The translations under genes and the position numbers were made by a program. The notes under the pieces are model-generated. The model did no database searches. It saw only the letters and a program-made list of their open reading frames with translations, and was not told where the DNA came from. A stretch of 64,000 nt of DNA, taken from positions 157,113,697 through 157,177,696 of the forward strand of contig NC_073627.1 in the NCBI RefSeq assembly GCF_029407905.1. Direction: 5' to 3'. Origin of the DNA: Bubalus kerabau. Its lineage: Eukaryota; Chordata; Mammalia; Artiodactyla; Bovidae. Within the stretch, counting starts at the first letter, position 1, and every line of letters begins with the position of its first letter. This document shows positions 31,736-43,382 of this stretch, piece after piece.

Positions 31736-32134
31736 CTATCATGTGAGGGTTTATTTCCAGTTCCTTAGTGTGTTTTATGGATCGAGGGAAGCTGGGCCTT
31801 TCCTATCTGCCTGACTCAGTTGCTAAGACACATTCTGACCCTATGAAGGGTCTTACAAGTCCCTTTCCTTTAGCTCTGTGGGGCTGGATCTGTGTCTCCT
31901 GGCATCTCTGACCTAAGACCTTTGTTCTGCTCACTGCATCTCTGCCTATTTTAGAAACCAGTCTGTATGGCTCAGGTCTTAGAATAGAAGCTCCCACGTG
32001 CCTTCCATGCAGTGACTACTTCCAGGCTCCTCTGGGGTATGGGCCTGTGATAGCAGAATGTGCCCTTTGACCCAGTTGTTTGTGCTTCACTCTCTGCTGT
32101 GCCCTGACACCAGTTACTGCCTGGCTGCTGAGAC
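31736..32134. other. Unassigned sequence
   Basis: About 400 bp of mixed composition with no frame or family. Confidence 0.4.
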
Positions 32135-32640
32135 CCCAGCTACATCAGGTCACTGGCTGTTTCACTGGGTGACAATCCACCCAGACTTGGTGGCTTCCGA
32201 TAACAACCATCATTTTATTTGTGCAAAATCCTGTAGCTCAGGATCCAGGGCAGGGTTCAGGTGGGTAGTCCTGTTCCACGATGGGTTGGTGGGCTGAGAT
32301 CCCTGGGGCTGGCACTGGAGAACCTGGCCTTGTGGTGGTTGACGCCTGGGGTTGGCTGGATCTCTCTCTCTCTCTCCGCATGGCTCTTTATATGTGCTCA
32401 TGGAGGGAGGAAGAGGAGCACAGCATTTCCATAGCCCCATCTGGGAAGTTACACTTCTGCATTCTCATGGTCAAAGTCTGAGATGCAAAGGGGAGGACTC
32501 AAATCTACCCCCAATGGAAGGGTGACATTCTCACACTGAGGAAGAGCAAAGGGGATGCTGAAGCCTTCTTTGGAAACAAAATCTACCCCCAGGTCCCCAC
32601 ATTGACTTTCCCTGTGAATGGCCTCTGACTAACTAAATGT
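32135..32640 (-). mobile_element. Ancient MaLR/MLT1-like LTR, antisense
   Basis: Word order fits the antisense MLT1 group: gataacaaccatcattttatttg, ctgtagctcaggatcc, tgggttggtgggctgag, and ggtcaaagtctgagatg. Highly diverged. A (TC)n run lies at 32361-32376. Confidence 0.5.
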
Positions 32641-33241
32641 CCACGATAAGGAAAATGGCAGCGTCTCACTAAGTCCCGAGCAGAGTCAAAATGCCTTTGG
32701 AATCACTGAATGAATGTTTAGATTTAGTGTTGTGCTTGTTTAACTTTTATTCTTCATAAAGAAAAATGACTATTGCAATGATTTTGTCTTGTAAGCATTT
32801 TCACCTAGAAATGTGTTCCAAAATTTACTGTTACAATTTTACTATTGTTGACTCCTCTGTAATAGGAGTTCGGTGGAATCTCCATGGAACACATTCAAAT
32901 GTTACGTGAAGTAAAAAGTATGCCATTAGGCAGCGGATTCTCCCCGATTGGAGGTTTCAGGAGACTTTAAGGTAGAGATGGGCACAGAAGAAATAAAAGT
33001 ACTTATTACATCTAGTAACTTTAACAACCACTGCCTGCCCCTCCCCCCCAAGAAAGCTCAAAGATGTCAGAAATAAGTTCTTTTATTTTCTATACACAGT
33101 GACGAGAGGCAAGAGTGATAGCTCTGTGAGCCAGCAGGGTGGGGGAAAGATTCGCCACTGGTGAGGTGGGAAGGCCTTGGAGAAGGCATCTGTCCCCTTG
33201 GATGGGACGCAAGGCAATCACATCCACGTCCCTGCTCCACT
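32641..33241. other. Unassigned sequence
   Basis: No repeat or frame supported; a C8 run lies near 33040. Confidence 0.4.
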
Positions 33242-33249
33242 CTTTAGTT

Positions 33250-33535
33250 TTATTTGTTTGTTTGTTTATTCATTTACTTATCTTTATTTGGCTTCACTGG
33301 GTCTTTGTTGCTGTGTATGAGCTTTCTCTAGTTGCAGTGCTCTGGATTCTCACTGCCATGGCTTCTGTTGCTGCAGAGCACAGGCTCTAGGGCCTGTGGG
33401 CTCCGGGAGTTGTGGCACTCTGGTTTAGCTGCTCCAAGGCATGTGGAATCTTTCTGGACCAGTAATGGAACCCATGTCCTCAGTATTGGCAGGTGGATTC
33501 TTAACCACTGGACCACCAGGAAAGTCCACCTACTG
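33250..33535 (-). mobile_element. CHR-type SINE, antisense
   Basis: Left tail (TTTG)n and (TTAT)n, then ttggcttcactgggtctttg; right head gaccaccaggaaagtcc. CTTTAGTT at 33242-33249 and 33536-33543 is a likely 8-bp target duplication. Confidence 0.88.
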
Positions 33536-33596
33536 CTTTAGTTATTGACAGAAACAGCTTTCCTTACCGAAGATGTAATACATCAGACAGCAATTT

Positions 33597-33797
33597 TTGT
33601 TGTTGCTGTTGTTCAGTCACTAAATCATGTTTGACTCTTTGTGACCCCATGGACTATAGTCCTCCCTGCTCCTCTGTCCATGGAATTCTCCAGGCAAGAA
33701 TACTGGAGTGGGTTGCTTTCTCCAAGGGATCTTCCCCACTCAGGGATCAAACCTGTGTCTCCTGCTTGGCAGGCAGATTCTTTACCACTGATCCACA
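33597..33797 (-). mobile_element. Bov-tA SINE, antisense
   Basis: Tail side TTGTTGCTGTTG, then ttcagtcactaaatcatgtttgac, and the reversed head ggatcaaacctgtgtctcc to ttaccactgatcc. Confidence 0.9.
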
Positions 33798-34984
33798 GAT
33801 AACAAATCCTTCTGTAAATGGTTTAGATGGATTTTCTACAAAGAAAAATAATTCTCTTCCTGTGTCAATCTGAGCAAACCATCTAAAGAATTCTTGGCAT
33901 CTGGGAACATTTCAGCCTTACAGAAAAGGCGTCAAGTCTAAAGATAATGTACAACCGGACATATTTCTTCTTGTACCAATGAATTAAGCTGAAGGAAAAA
34001 CAAACTGAAAATGCTGTAGACATTGAATTCTCTGTGGCCAGACCTAGAGACAGCAGAGAGGACTTTACATCTTAGGTTTATAAATGCAGCTACATGGACA
34101 TTGACTAGAATACAAACCCAAACTGACCATAATTCAAGGAGAGTTGGGCTCCAGCCACAAGTCAGGCCTCTTAGATTAATATAGACATACTCAGAAACGC
34201 TGGCTGTTTTCCCTGGACTAGGAGGGGGTGTGGATTACACTGTGAAAGGGTTTAAGCGGGATTCTGTGGGTCAGTGGCCTCTTTTCCAGCAAACACTTGT
34301 GACTCTGCATGAGAAACATCCCAGCACATTCTCTTCAAACTGCAGTAATCATAAAAAGAAAGCCTTAAAAAGAAATTGAAAAAGCCATTTTAATTAGGTT
34401 AAAATTTGAATATCTGTAAGAGTTCTACCTTCTAGTGAAGAAATAACTTTCTTCTGCATAAAAATTTGCCATTTCAGTGCCAACATGGTGGGTTTTGGTC
34501 TCTCTCTCTTTCTCTCTCGATCCTTCTTTCTCCTTTGCTTCTGTTTGGTAAAAATGGACCACAGAAGCATGTTAATGGGAAAGGAGAGGCAGAGGGGGAG
34601 AGCTTTTCTGGGAGTCACTCTTCACGCTGAGTTCTGAGGGTTCCACTCCATGTCCATGGATGACAGAGAGGCAGACAAGCAGATCAAGTCCAAATTCAAG
34701 GCCCCCGGGTCCAGCATACACATGGTGAACATGAGACTCAGGCTTGTTCACTAACATGGTCACCTGTGGTTCCGGTAGTGCTGGAGTTACGCTTGGGGCC
34801 CAGGGACCTAGTTCTTTCCCGCTCCCCAGTCTCCCCTCCCTCCTCCACATTGCAGAGCTTGATCATTCTTTTGCTAGTTCAGGGAAGTCAACTTAAAAGC
34901 AGTTTATTTGACTTACTACCTACAGAGGGGGCTTTGCACATAGTATGTCATATAAATGTTGGCTTTCCTTTGTGTGTGTGTTCT
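33798..34984. other. Unassigned sequence, 1.2 kb
   Basis: The longest repeat-free tract in the 28-36 kb part. Minus-strand frames at 34394-34618 and 34572-34850 overlap and are unrecognised. A (TC)n run lies near 34500. Confidence 0.4.
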
Positions 34985-35185
34985 CAATTTTACATTTATT
35001 TTTAAAATTTTTATTATTGGAGTATAGTTGCTTTACAATGTTGTATTAGTTTCTGCTGTACAACAAAGTGAATTAGCTATCTGTATACATATATCCTCTC
35101 CCTCATGAGTATCCCTCCCACACACACCCCCATCCTATCCCTCTAGGTGATCACAGAGCGCCGAGGTGAGCTCCCTGCAGAACAC
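34985..35185 (-). mobile_element. L1 3'-end fragment, antisense
   Basis: Antisense 3' UTR: tattggagtatagttgctttac, catcctatccctctaggtgatcacagag. About 200 bp. Confidence 0.8.
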
Positions 35186-35706
35186 AGTTATTTAGTCATC
35201 TGAAATTAGAGAAGTCCTGCCTAGAGACAGGCAGACAGACATAATTCTTATCTCTATAAGGGCAACTGGGGAAAAGAAGAATCTTGGATAAACTCTGAAG
35301 AACCTCATCGTCCTCACTCCCACCTCCCACTCCATGTATACTTCAGAGCAGAGCATTCTCCAGAGTAGAAATCTCTGCTTTTCTCCAAAGGAGGAAAATT
35401 GCTGAACTCTTACATCTGATTTGCCATGGCTAGACACAGAATGGTGACTCAGAGTCAACCCTCTTCAATAATAAATGGAGAATCACCAACAGAGGAAAAA
35501 ACAAGCAAGAAAAAAAAGAAAAGTGAAAATGAGTACTTTGTAATACAGAGAGAGGACACAGCTCCTAGTGGGAATATCAAGATGCATCCAGACCTCAAAA
35601 CAGTTTCTCCGGGGTGTCAAGAAAGAAGTGCACAGATGACCCCTTTCTCCCCTGCTCTCAGGAGTGGGTGTGGATGCCTGGATAAAAACAAACACTTCAA
35701 ATCCTC
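35186..35706. other. Unassigned sequence
   Basis: A 114-codon plus-strand frame from 35426 runs into the following SINE; its first half is lysine-rich and unrecognised. Confidence 0.4.
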
Positions 35707-35719
35707 TTTTAATGTCCTT

Positions 35720-35927
35720 GAAAGTGAAGTCGCTCAGTCGTGTCCGACTCTGCGACCCCATGAACTGTAGTCTACCAGGCTCCTCCGTCCATGGGATTTT
35801 CCAGGCAATAGTACTGGAGTGGGTCGCCATTTCCTTCTCCAGGGGGTCTTCCCAACCCCCTGGGATCGAGCCTGGGTCTCCCGCATTGTAGACAGACGCT
35901 TTATCGTCCTAGCCACCAGGGAAATCC
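35720..35927 (-). mobile_element. Bov-tA SINE with 13-bp target duplication
   Basis: Antisense Bov-tA of 208 bp. TTTTAATGTCCTT occurs at 35707-35719 and 35928-35940 without mismatch. Confidence 0.96.
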
Positions 35928-36065
35928 TTTTAATGTCCTTTGAAGGTCTTTAAAAAACTGACTTGGAAAACAAACAAACAAAAAAAACACCCAAAGCCAT
36001 AAAACTATGGGGGTAGCTTTCAATTCTCAACCTCTTACTTTCCTTCCCAACAAATAAAACTTCTC

Positions 36066-36720
36066 ACAGGTTGTTTTAGTTTCTTAGCGCTGTTTTAGGA
36101 AAACCCCACAAAGTGAGTGACATTAAAGAGAGAAAGTTTTGCTCTCAGTTCTGGAGGCCAGAAATCTGAAATCAAGCTGTGAGCAGTGCCAGTCTTTCCA
36201 GGCTCTGGGGAAGGTCCCGTCCCTCCTCTTCCAGTTACTGGTGTTTCCAGGTGTTCCTTAGTTTGTGGCTGCAACATTCCTCTCTCTGCCTCTTTTCTCA
36301 TAGCCTTCTCTGTATCTGTCTCTCTTCTGTCTCTTACAAAGATACCAGTCATTGGATTTCATCCTGCCCTAACCCAAGATGATCTCATCCTAAGATCCTT
36401 TTCCCATCCTGAAAAGACCTTTTTCCCAAATAACTAACATTCACATCTGGCTTCCCTAGGGGCTCAACGGTAAAGAATCTGCCTGCCATTGCAAGAGACA
36501 GGAGTTCAATCCCTGGATCAGGAAGATTCCCTGGAGAAGGAAATAGCAACCCACTCCAGTATTCTGGAGAATCCCACGGAGAGAGGCGCCTGGGAGGCTA
36601 CAGTCTGTGGGGTCGCAAGAGTTGGACGTGATTGAGCAACAACACATTCTGCGGGATAGGATCTGGGCATTTGCTTCGTGGGAACCATCACTCAACCCAC
36701 TACCTGAAATATACCCTAAA
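36066..36720 (-). mobile_element. MaLR/MLT1-type LTR, antisense, split by Bov-tA
   Basis: Antisense text: tttagtttcttagcgctg, ctcagttctggaggccagaaatctg, gataccagtcattggatttcatcc, then after the SINE acattctgcgggatagg and actcaacccacta. The SINE lies between two adjoining words of the LTR. Confidence 0.65.
36450..36645 (+). mobile_element. Bov-tA SINE inside the MaLR LTR
   Basis: Sense copy: ggcttccctaggggctcaacgg head, gagttcaatccctgg B box, body to gattgagcaacaac. It is younger than the LTR it interrupts. Confidence 0.9.
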
Positions 36721-36764
36721 AACTGGTCAGACTAAATACAGAGTAGATTTTTGGCAAACAAATT

Positions 36765-36771
36765 TATATAT

Positions 36772-36802
<31 letters not shown>

Positions 36803-36803
36803 A
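36765..36803. repeat. (AT)n microsatellite
   Basis: Nearly pure AT repeat of about 38 bp adjoining the tail of a CHR SINE. Confidence 0.9.
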
Positions 36804-36805
36804 AT

Positions 36806-36958
36806 TTACATTTATTTATTGGCTGCACTGGGTCTCATTTGTGGCACTTAGGATTTTGAGTTGCAGCCTGTGGGATCTAGTTCCCTGACCAGAGATCAAA
36901 CCTGGGCCCCCTGCATTGGGAGCTCAGAGTCTTAGCCACTGGACCACCAGGGAAGTCC
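36806..36958 (-). mobile_element. CHR-type SINE, antisense
   Basis: Tail atttatttattggctgcactgggtct; head cttagccactggaccaccaggg. The AT repeat beside the tail probably grew from it. Confidence 0.88.
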
Positions 36959-36989
36959 CCAGAGAAATCGATTTTAAGAGTAATATCCA

Positions 36990-37528
36990 AATGCGACTAT
37001 ATATTTGGCTGAGATTTTGATCTGAAACTTTTACTTCCTAGTCTGTTTGGTTTAAACAAGGGTTTAAGACTAGAGTCACTATTTTCACTCAGACTGAGGA
37101 GTCTGGGCTGGGACGAGTGAAGGAAAGTTACTTGGCTCAAAATAGCCTGGAGTTAAAACTCCCCTTCAGGTCCTCCCCACCATTCTATGCAAAACAAAGA
37201 ACTCTCTCACCCGAAGAAAAAAAGAAAACTGGACAATAAGGTTGATTACGTCCAGCTCCCAGCTGGTCCAGCCTCTGGCCGATCTCCAGAATTCCTTGCC
37301 CCGTTCGAGAGATAACTACATCGAATAGCCTTGGAGAAGAGCAGGCCCCCTTAAGACAGTCGATTTCCACATATATGCCTATTACACTTGCTCTTTTCTT
37401 GGGTTACTCAGCAGCTCACTGATCTGACTGCTGCCCCTTCTCGCCTCATTAAAGGTGATCTGTTCCTGTAAAGTGCCTGTCTCATTCTTTTTCCAAACCT
37501 CGACTTTTCTAACTCCCTTACCCTACAA
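36990..37528 (+). mobile_element. Candidate ERV LTR
   Basis: The right part has an LTR-like end: ATTAAA at 37448-37453, a U5-like polypyrimidine stretch, and a terminal CCTTACCCTACA at 37528. No clear TG start is seen, and no internal retroviral frame adjoins. Class and family unassigned. Confidence 0.4.
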
Positions 37529-38061
37529 TGAATGTTCAAGTCAAAATGGGTATCCCCATTCCTCTTGTCAGGAAATCTCATGGAATGCCTGCAAAACCCT
37601 GCATTTGCAAATCAACCCCCTTTTCACCAATTTGACAGATAGGCCAAGTCAGGCTGACCTTCTCTGATGGGCCAACCATCAATGCCCACTGTGATATATT
37701 AATACATCACCTGTATTTAACCCTCCAGGACTCCACCACCAGCCTTTCCCATGCCAACTGACACGCATGTGGCTCTGAGGTGCAACCCAACAGGAGCAGA
37801 TTTATGGAAAGTGACCTGTTTAGAAATCAAGGCCAATGTTCCCTTAGAGGTGATACTCTTTTTCCTGAGTAACTGCAGCATAAAATGTTTTGTTTATTGT
37901 TTTTCCAGATAGTGATTCTCAGAGCTCATCTTATTAGTAGCTGGATTAAGGTATTTCTTGATCAAGCCAAACCATTAACTCATTTTTTACCTCCACTATG
38001 AACAGCGACCTACATCTGTCTAGTCACAGCTTGGGATGCATGGGGTGCCAGGCATGAGCTG
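37529..38061. other. Unassigned sequence
   Basis: No frame or repeat supported. Confidence 0.4.
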
Positions 38062-38239
38062 GAGGCTTTTAACACAGAAATAAACTTCACTATTGTGGAT
38101 GCCTGGTGTGTTGTGGGGAAATTTCGGTTTAGTTGTTCCTTTTAAAATCTGAGGCTTTCAACAGAAATAAACCTCACTAACTCTGCATGCCTGCTGCTTG
38201 GACGAAAAATTTTGGTTGAGCTCCACGTTTGAAAATCTA
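38062..38239. repeat. Diverged 89-bp tandem duplication
   Basis: Unit 1 (38062-38150) and unit 2 (38151-38239) share gaggctttnaaca, agaaataaacntcact, gatgcctg/catgcctg, and aaaatcta. They have diverged, so the duplication is old. The unit resembles no repeat I know. Confidence 0.7.
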
Positions 38240-38280
38240 ATACTTGTGAGCTGTCTCTCTGTCTACCTCTCTCTCTCTTT

Positions 38281-38574
38281 TTAAAGATTTATTTATTTAT
38301 ATTTTATTTTTGGCTGCACTGGGTTTTCGTTGCTGTGCTCAGGCTTTCTCTAGTTGTGGTGAGTGGGGGCTATTCTTCATTGTGGTGGCTTCTCTTGTTG
38401 GAGAGCATGGGCTCTAGGCACTTGGGGTTCAGTACTTGTGGTGTGTGGCTCAGTAGTTGGGGCACACAGGTTTAATTGCTCTGCAGTATGTGGGATCTTC
38501 CTGTATCAGGAACTGAACCCGTGTCCCCTGAATTGGCTGGCAGATTCTTAACCACTAAACCGCGAGGGAAGCCC
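38281..38574 (-). mobile_element. CHR-type SINE, antisense
   Basis: Tail atttatttatttatattttatttttggctgcactgg; head accactaaaccgcgagggaagccc. Long form. Confidence 0.9.
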
Positions 38575-38581
38575 TCTACCA

Positions 38582-38690
38582 CTCTTTATTGAAGACATAC
38601 TTTGTGCCAGGCATTGTTCTAGGCATATGAGGTTTCTTTTAGATATCCCATTCAATTAAGGAGAGAAGACAGCCAATGGAAGATGTGGTG
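38582..38690. mobile_element. MIR-like ancient SINE fragment
   Basis: ttattgaagacatactttgtgccaggcattgttctaggcat is the hallmark of MIR-group text. Short and diverged. Confidence 0.6.
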
Positions 38691-38715
38691 ATGACATAAA
38701 GAAGATAAATCACAT

Positions 38716-38864
38716 GTCAGGGACTTCCCTGGTGGTCTAGTGGTGAAGATGCCTTGCTCCCAGTGCAGGAGGTCTAGGTTCGATCCCTGATCAGGGAACC
38801 AGATCCCACATGGTGAAACTAAGACCCTACACAGCCAAATAAATAAATAATCATTTTCTTTTTT
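38716..38864 (+). mobile_element. CHR-type SINE with target duplication
   Basis: Sense copy, gggacttccctggtggtctagtgg to ccaaataaataaataatc. AAATCACAT at 38707-38715 and 38865-38873. Confidence 0.92.
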
Positions 38865-38873
38865 AAATCACAT

Positions 38874-40017
38874 CAGGGTAAAGTAAGGCGAAATCCCTGA
38901 AAGAGTGGTGAACAGAGGCGTCATACTTTCCATTGTGCAATAATGGCATTGTGATGGTTGAAAGCAGACATCCAAGAGCCAGCTGACCTCTGGTTGCAAT
39001 ACCCAAATTGCCTCCAGAAGCCGGATCAGAGGCCTGGCTCATTGCTTCAGTCGGATGGTGATGAAATTGGTCTCAGCCCAGTGAAAAACTTAGAGACAAC
39101 CAGAAAAGTAAGGCAGGAAGATTATGTGACTATGTATTTCAAGTTTTGTTCACTTGACATTTTCTACATGCACATACTTCACAAGATCAATCAATCAGCG
39201 GATATTTATTGAGGATTTAAATGCAGGACAAAGGCATGCCTGCTTCAATCAAAGTAAGGGTATTGCTGAGCTGATGGGTTCTGATCCACTAGAGCTGGAG
39301 GCCCGCTCAGGAAGGATTTAATTAAAGATAAATGTCCAGGCATTTGGAAGAATCAGGTCTGGGGAGGTAGGGAAAGCAGGGTTAAAGCAGAGAGAAAGAA
39401 GAGAACTGGGAGTTTTCTGAGAGGACTCAAATATGATTGGAGGCTTTTACTTCAAGCCAATGTTTCCCAAAACATGTTCCTTGAATCTTTGAAGTTCTAG
39501 TGTTGAGAAATGCCCTGAAATGGGGAGGAAAAAAAAAACAAGAAGGTCTACCAAGTAAGCCTGCAGAGTCATAAGAAATTTCAGCTTCTAGAGGGAGAGT
39601 TAATTAGACCAAAGGATGACTTTCCCTATGAAATCTAAAGACTCGAAAAGAACAAACTAAAATGTAAAATTAAAATCAATTCCAGGTTGCAGTTCAAATG
39701 GCTGCTCTACAGAGCTATGAAGCTGCATAATTCTTAAAATAGGGACAAGATGTTCAAGGGTGCTTGGTGGACCGTGGCTCAGATGGAGGACGTGAGAAAA
39801 CTGGTGCAGGGACCCCAGGTGGCCAGAGATGCTTGCTCCACCCAGTGGCTCGAGCCCGCTTTCTCTTCCTGGTGGCTGCCTGACTAGCAACCAGGGCTGC
39901 TCCAGGGGTGCAGGGCTCCGTCCACATACAAATTCTAGTTAATAAATGTATTGTAAAACTCCTAAACCCGTGGGAGGTCAGGTACTTTAAGAATGAGGCT
40001 CCAGAGTAACAAGCAGG
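38874..40017. other. Unassigned sequence, 1.1 kb
   Basis: A MIR-like word (ggatatttattgagg) lies near 39200. A 77-codon minus frame at 39657-39890 and an 84-codon plus frame at 38958-39212 are unrecognised. Confidence 0.4.
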
Positions 40018-40026
40018 GAAGTGGCA

Positions 40027-40192
40027 CTTTTTTTTTTTTGGTGTGGACCTTTTTTTTTAGTCTTTATTGAATTTTTATTGTTTTATCTTTGGGTTTTTTG
40101 GCTGCAAGACATGTAGGATCTTAGCTTCCCGATCGGGATTGAACCCACAGCTCCTGCTTTGGAAAGTCAAGTCTTAACCACTGGAAGTCCTA
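40027..40192 (-). mobile_element. Short CHR-type SINE with target duplication
   Basis: T-rich tail, then ttggctgcaagacatgtaggatc and taaccactggaagtcc. GAAGTGGCA lies at 40018-40026 and 40193-40201. Confidence 0.9.
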
Positions 40193-40201
40193 GAAGTGGC
40201 A

Positions 40202-41932
40202 TCTTTGATTTGTTTATCCTCTTCAGAGCATGAGATGGTTCCATGGTATTCAGGCACCATCTTTTTGTTTCAGTCTAAGAACAATCTCCATGTTCTGATT
40301 GCCAAATACATTCTTCCCAGCTCACCTTGAATCTCCCACCACAAGATAAGGTGGCAAATACACCTCCATGGTCTCCGAGAATGTTTTGGCATGACAACAA
40401 AACTGTTCAAAAGGGTGACCCAGAGACGGAGGAAAAAGCTTAGGCTATACTTCACATTCACTTATTTTGTGAGTATTTCTAAACCAGACTCACTGATGCT
40501 TTCATTTTCATATATTCTCTGTTCAGAACATACACACTTTCAATAAAAGCTGTTAAGGTTTCTGAATGGGTGTTCTTCAGGTATCTGAGCAAGTTAATAT
40601 TTTTGAATATTTTTTAAGTATCCCCCACATTGACAGCTACATTAGAGATACTACAACTTGTTTTGAATATGATGTCTTATTTTGGTAAGGGTCTATTACT
40701 ACAGATGAATCCATCTACCTCAATCTATTTTAATTAGGCCCCTTGTCAACTGGGGAAGAGAATATACAGTAGGAATAAGTAAGTAAGATTCTGAATGCTA
40801 CACATTTGTGTGACTCTCCTGCTTGATGTTTAGCTCACTGCTGAAGGCATTGAGACGTGATAATGAAATTGGTTCTAGACATTGGGAAGTGTCGAAACCA
40901 TGGAGATGAAAGATGCAATGAGAAACACAGGTGTATTGCTTGGAGACTGCCTAACACATCTAGCTGCCAACCTAAGGGGCTAAATTTAGACACTGGAACA
41001 AAGCACACATGTTAAAGCAAGCTTGCTCCTTCTCTGGATCCATGGGATAGACGGGCCACCTGGATAGGAAATGACCGAAGTGCTAGTGGAGGTTAGTTAG
41101 CAGGGTTAGTTCCAGTCCTACTCTGTTATCGTGGAGCCTCCCCTCCCTGGGTTTCAGTTTACTCCTCTGCTAATTGAGGGGTATCCCGGCTTTGTTAAGC
41201 CTAAGAACTCTCAGAACCCAGGAAATCTGTTCGTAGGAAAATTGTTCCTGGAAGACAAATCACTATAAGGTTGGAAGCCGTAGCCTTTCTGGCTGGAGGT
41301 GGTAGGGCAGGCATGATCCCTCCCACTTCCCATCCCTGTGGCCCCAGCTCAGGAAGAACAGCCAATCCTTAAGAAACCACAGCTTTGCTTCTCCAGATAC
41401 TGTGCATTGCTTCTGTCTCTATTGCTTGTGGTTAGCTGCCCAATAGAGCGTGGCAGGGCCATGAAGATGCTCACGAGTCCTATGGGGCAGGATTCACGCT
41501 GGGCTCACTTGGCACTTCCTGTGCATTGTGTGGGTGTCAACAGGATCATTCAGTGTTACCTTGCCTGGTCGGTTGGCTGTTCGGGAGGACCCAAAATCCC
41601 TTCCTCACGTGTCTGTGCCTCAGTGGAGAGGGCTAGAGGTGGGATCCAGCAGCACGGTCACCACCTTGCACATGGTCTCTCCAGCACATCCAGACACGGC
41701 GAGGAGGTGGCATCAGTAAGGACACAAGTGGTCCCAGAGGAGACAAATGTGTCTGAGCAGAGGTGATAGGAAACAGAAGGAGGTGATCAGCCTCCCTGGC
41801 CCGTGAATGAATGAAGGACCAAGGAGGGAGCCATCTCTCTCCCAGGTTTGGGAGATTGTCAAGGAAAACTGAGCTACGTCATGGAAATTTAGGGGACAGG
41901 AACATGCCAGCCCAAACGTGCCATTTGACATA
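40202..41932. other. Unassigned sequence, 1.7 kb
   Basis: The longest repeat-free tract of the window. A 142-codon plus frame (41338-41766) starts with a hydrophobic stretch near residues 20-34 (CALLLSLLLVVSC) that could mimic a signal peptide, but the rest is low-complexity and a second frame overlaps it at 41528. Not supported as a gene. Confidence 0.4.
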
Positions 41933-41943
41933 AGGATTTTTTT

Positions 41944-42222
41944 GCTGCTGCTGCTGCTGCTAAGTTGCTTCAGTTGTGTCTGACTCGATGCGACCCCATA
42001 CACGGCAGCCCACCAGGCTCCGGCGTCCCTGGGATTCTTCAGGCAAGAACACTGGAGTGGGTTGCCATTTCCTTCTCCAATGCATGAAAGTGAAAAGTGA
42101 AAGTGAAGTCGTTCAGTCGTGTCCGACTCTTTGCGACCCCATGGACCGCAGCCTACCAGGCTCCTCCATCCATGGGATTTTCCAGGCGAGAGTACTGGAG
42201 TGGGGTGCCATCGCCTTCTCCG
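41944..42222 (-). mobile_element. Bov-A2 SINE with 11-bp target duplication
   Basis: Complete antisense dimer of 279 bp with a (GCT)6 tail. AGGATTTTTTT lies at 41933-41943 and 42223-42233. Confidence 0.97.
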
Positions 42223-42233
42223 AGGATTTTTTT

Positions 42234-42629
42234 GAGCTGGAGGCAAATGAGAATCAACAGATGCAGGAAGAAGCCTTCCCAGAGCTTCCCTTATCTGACT
42301 GCAAGCAGAAACTTCTGGGAAATGGGAGTTCCAAAAATCCCCTCTCTTGGGAAAGTTTTATGGCTGTGAAGAAGATGGAAATATGACACCAAGATGGTCC
42401 TACACAGACAAAACTACTCCACCAGTGCCCCCCATATATTTACCTTCTCAGAGTTCAACTTCTTTCTCTTTCTCTCATCACTTCTCTCCAAGTCTATTGT
42501 TCTTCTGTGAAGATGCTATATAAGCCCACAAGTTGTAACCACTCCTTTGAGTAACTCATCTCCAAGTTCCTCCTGCATGTATGAAAGCTGCACACAATTA
42601 TAAACTCTCTTTACTCTCTTCTCTTCTTA
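42234..42629 (+). other. Unassigned, possibly LTR-derived
   Basis: Contains a clean TATA-like word (gctatataagccc) at about 42516-42528 in a polypyrimidine context, as in LTR U3/R borders. No end motif or related copy in the window, so this is a weak call. Confidence 0.3.
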
Positions 42630-42643
42630 TTGATCTGTTTTTT

Positions 42644-42766
42644 GGTGGTTTTTAATATTCTTTTTTGGCCACACTACTCAGCATGTGGGATCTTAGTTCC
42701 CAAGCCAGGTTTCTGGCAGTGAAAGTGTAAAGTCCTTAACCACTTTACCACCAGGGAAGTCCCTGG
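42644..42766 (-). mobile_element. Short CHR-type SINE with 14-bp target duplication
   Basis: Antisense copy (tttttggccacactactcagc to ccaccagggaagtccctgg). TTGATCTGTTTTTT occurs at 42630-42643 and 42767-42780 without mismatch. Confidence 0.95.
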
Positions 42767-42937
42767 TTGATCTGTTTTTTTGTTGTTTTTTTTTTTTTTC
42801 CCTGTCATTCTAATTTGCAGGGCTCCAGCCAAGGAACCTAAGATAAGTAGAGGGAAAAAAAATGTTTTCCTTCCCTGTGGAAGGACTTGAGAAGAGTTTT
42901 CCTTTCCCGGTAAGAGCAATGGGGGTGTAGTTATTCA

Positions 42938-43382
42938 CTATTATGATCTTTCCAGTAGTCATGTACAGATTTGAGAGTTGGACCACAAAGAAGACTGAGC
43001 TCCAAAGAACTGATGCTTTCAAACTGTGATGCTGGAGAAAACTCTCAAGAGTCCCTTGGACAGCAAGGAGATCAAACTAGTCAATCCTAAAGGACATCAA
43101 CCCTGAATATTCACTGGAAGCACTGATGCTGACGCTGAAGCTACAGTATTATGGCCACCTGATGTGAAGAGCCGACTCATTGTAAAAGACTTTGATGCTG
43201 GGAAAGATTGAGGGCAAGATGAGTAGAGGGTGGCAGAGGATGAAATAGATAGCATCACTGACTCAATGGACGTAAGTTTCAGCAAACTCCAGGAGATAGT
43301 GAAGGACAGAGAAGCCTGGTATGCTGCAGTTCATGGTGTCAAAAAGATTCTGACACAACTTAGTGACTGAACACCAACAACA
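42938..43382 (+). mobile_element. 5'-truncated BovB 3' part
   Basis: Sense copy from ttccagtagtcatgtacag through the C-terminal tail text to cttagtgactgaacaccaac. Lower similarity than the 25.7-kb copy, with a deletion in the arginine-rich part near 43220, so an older insertion. Confidence 0.88.

Noticed and set aside
36990..37528. Retroviral internal genes next to the candidate LTR
   Set aside because: No gag, pol or env text on either side within the window; at most a solo LTR.
41338..41766. 142-codon frame with a hydrophobic stretch resembling a signal peptide
   Set aside because: No domain, an overlapping frame of similar length, biased composition, and no related sequence; chance is simpler.
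41713..42246. 177-codon minus-strand frame
   Set aside because: Mostly Bov-A2 SINE text; SINEs in this family lack stops in some frames.
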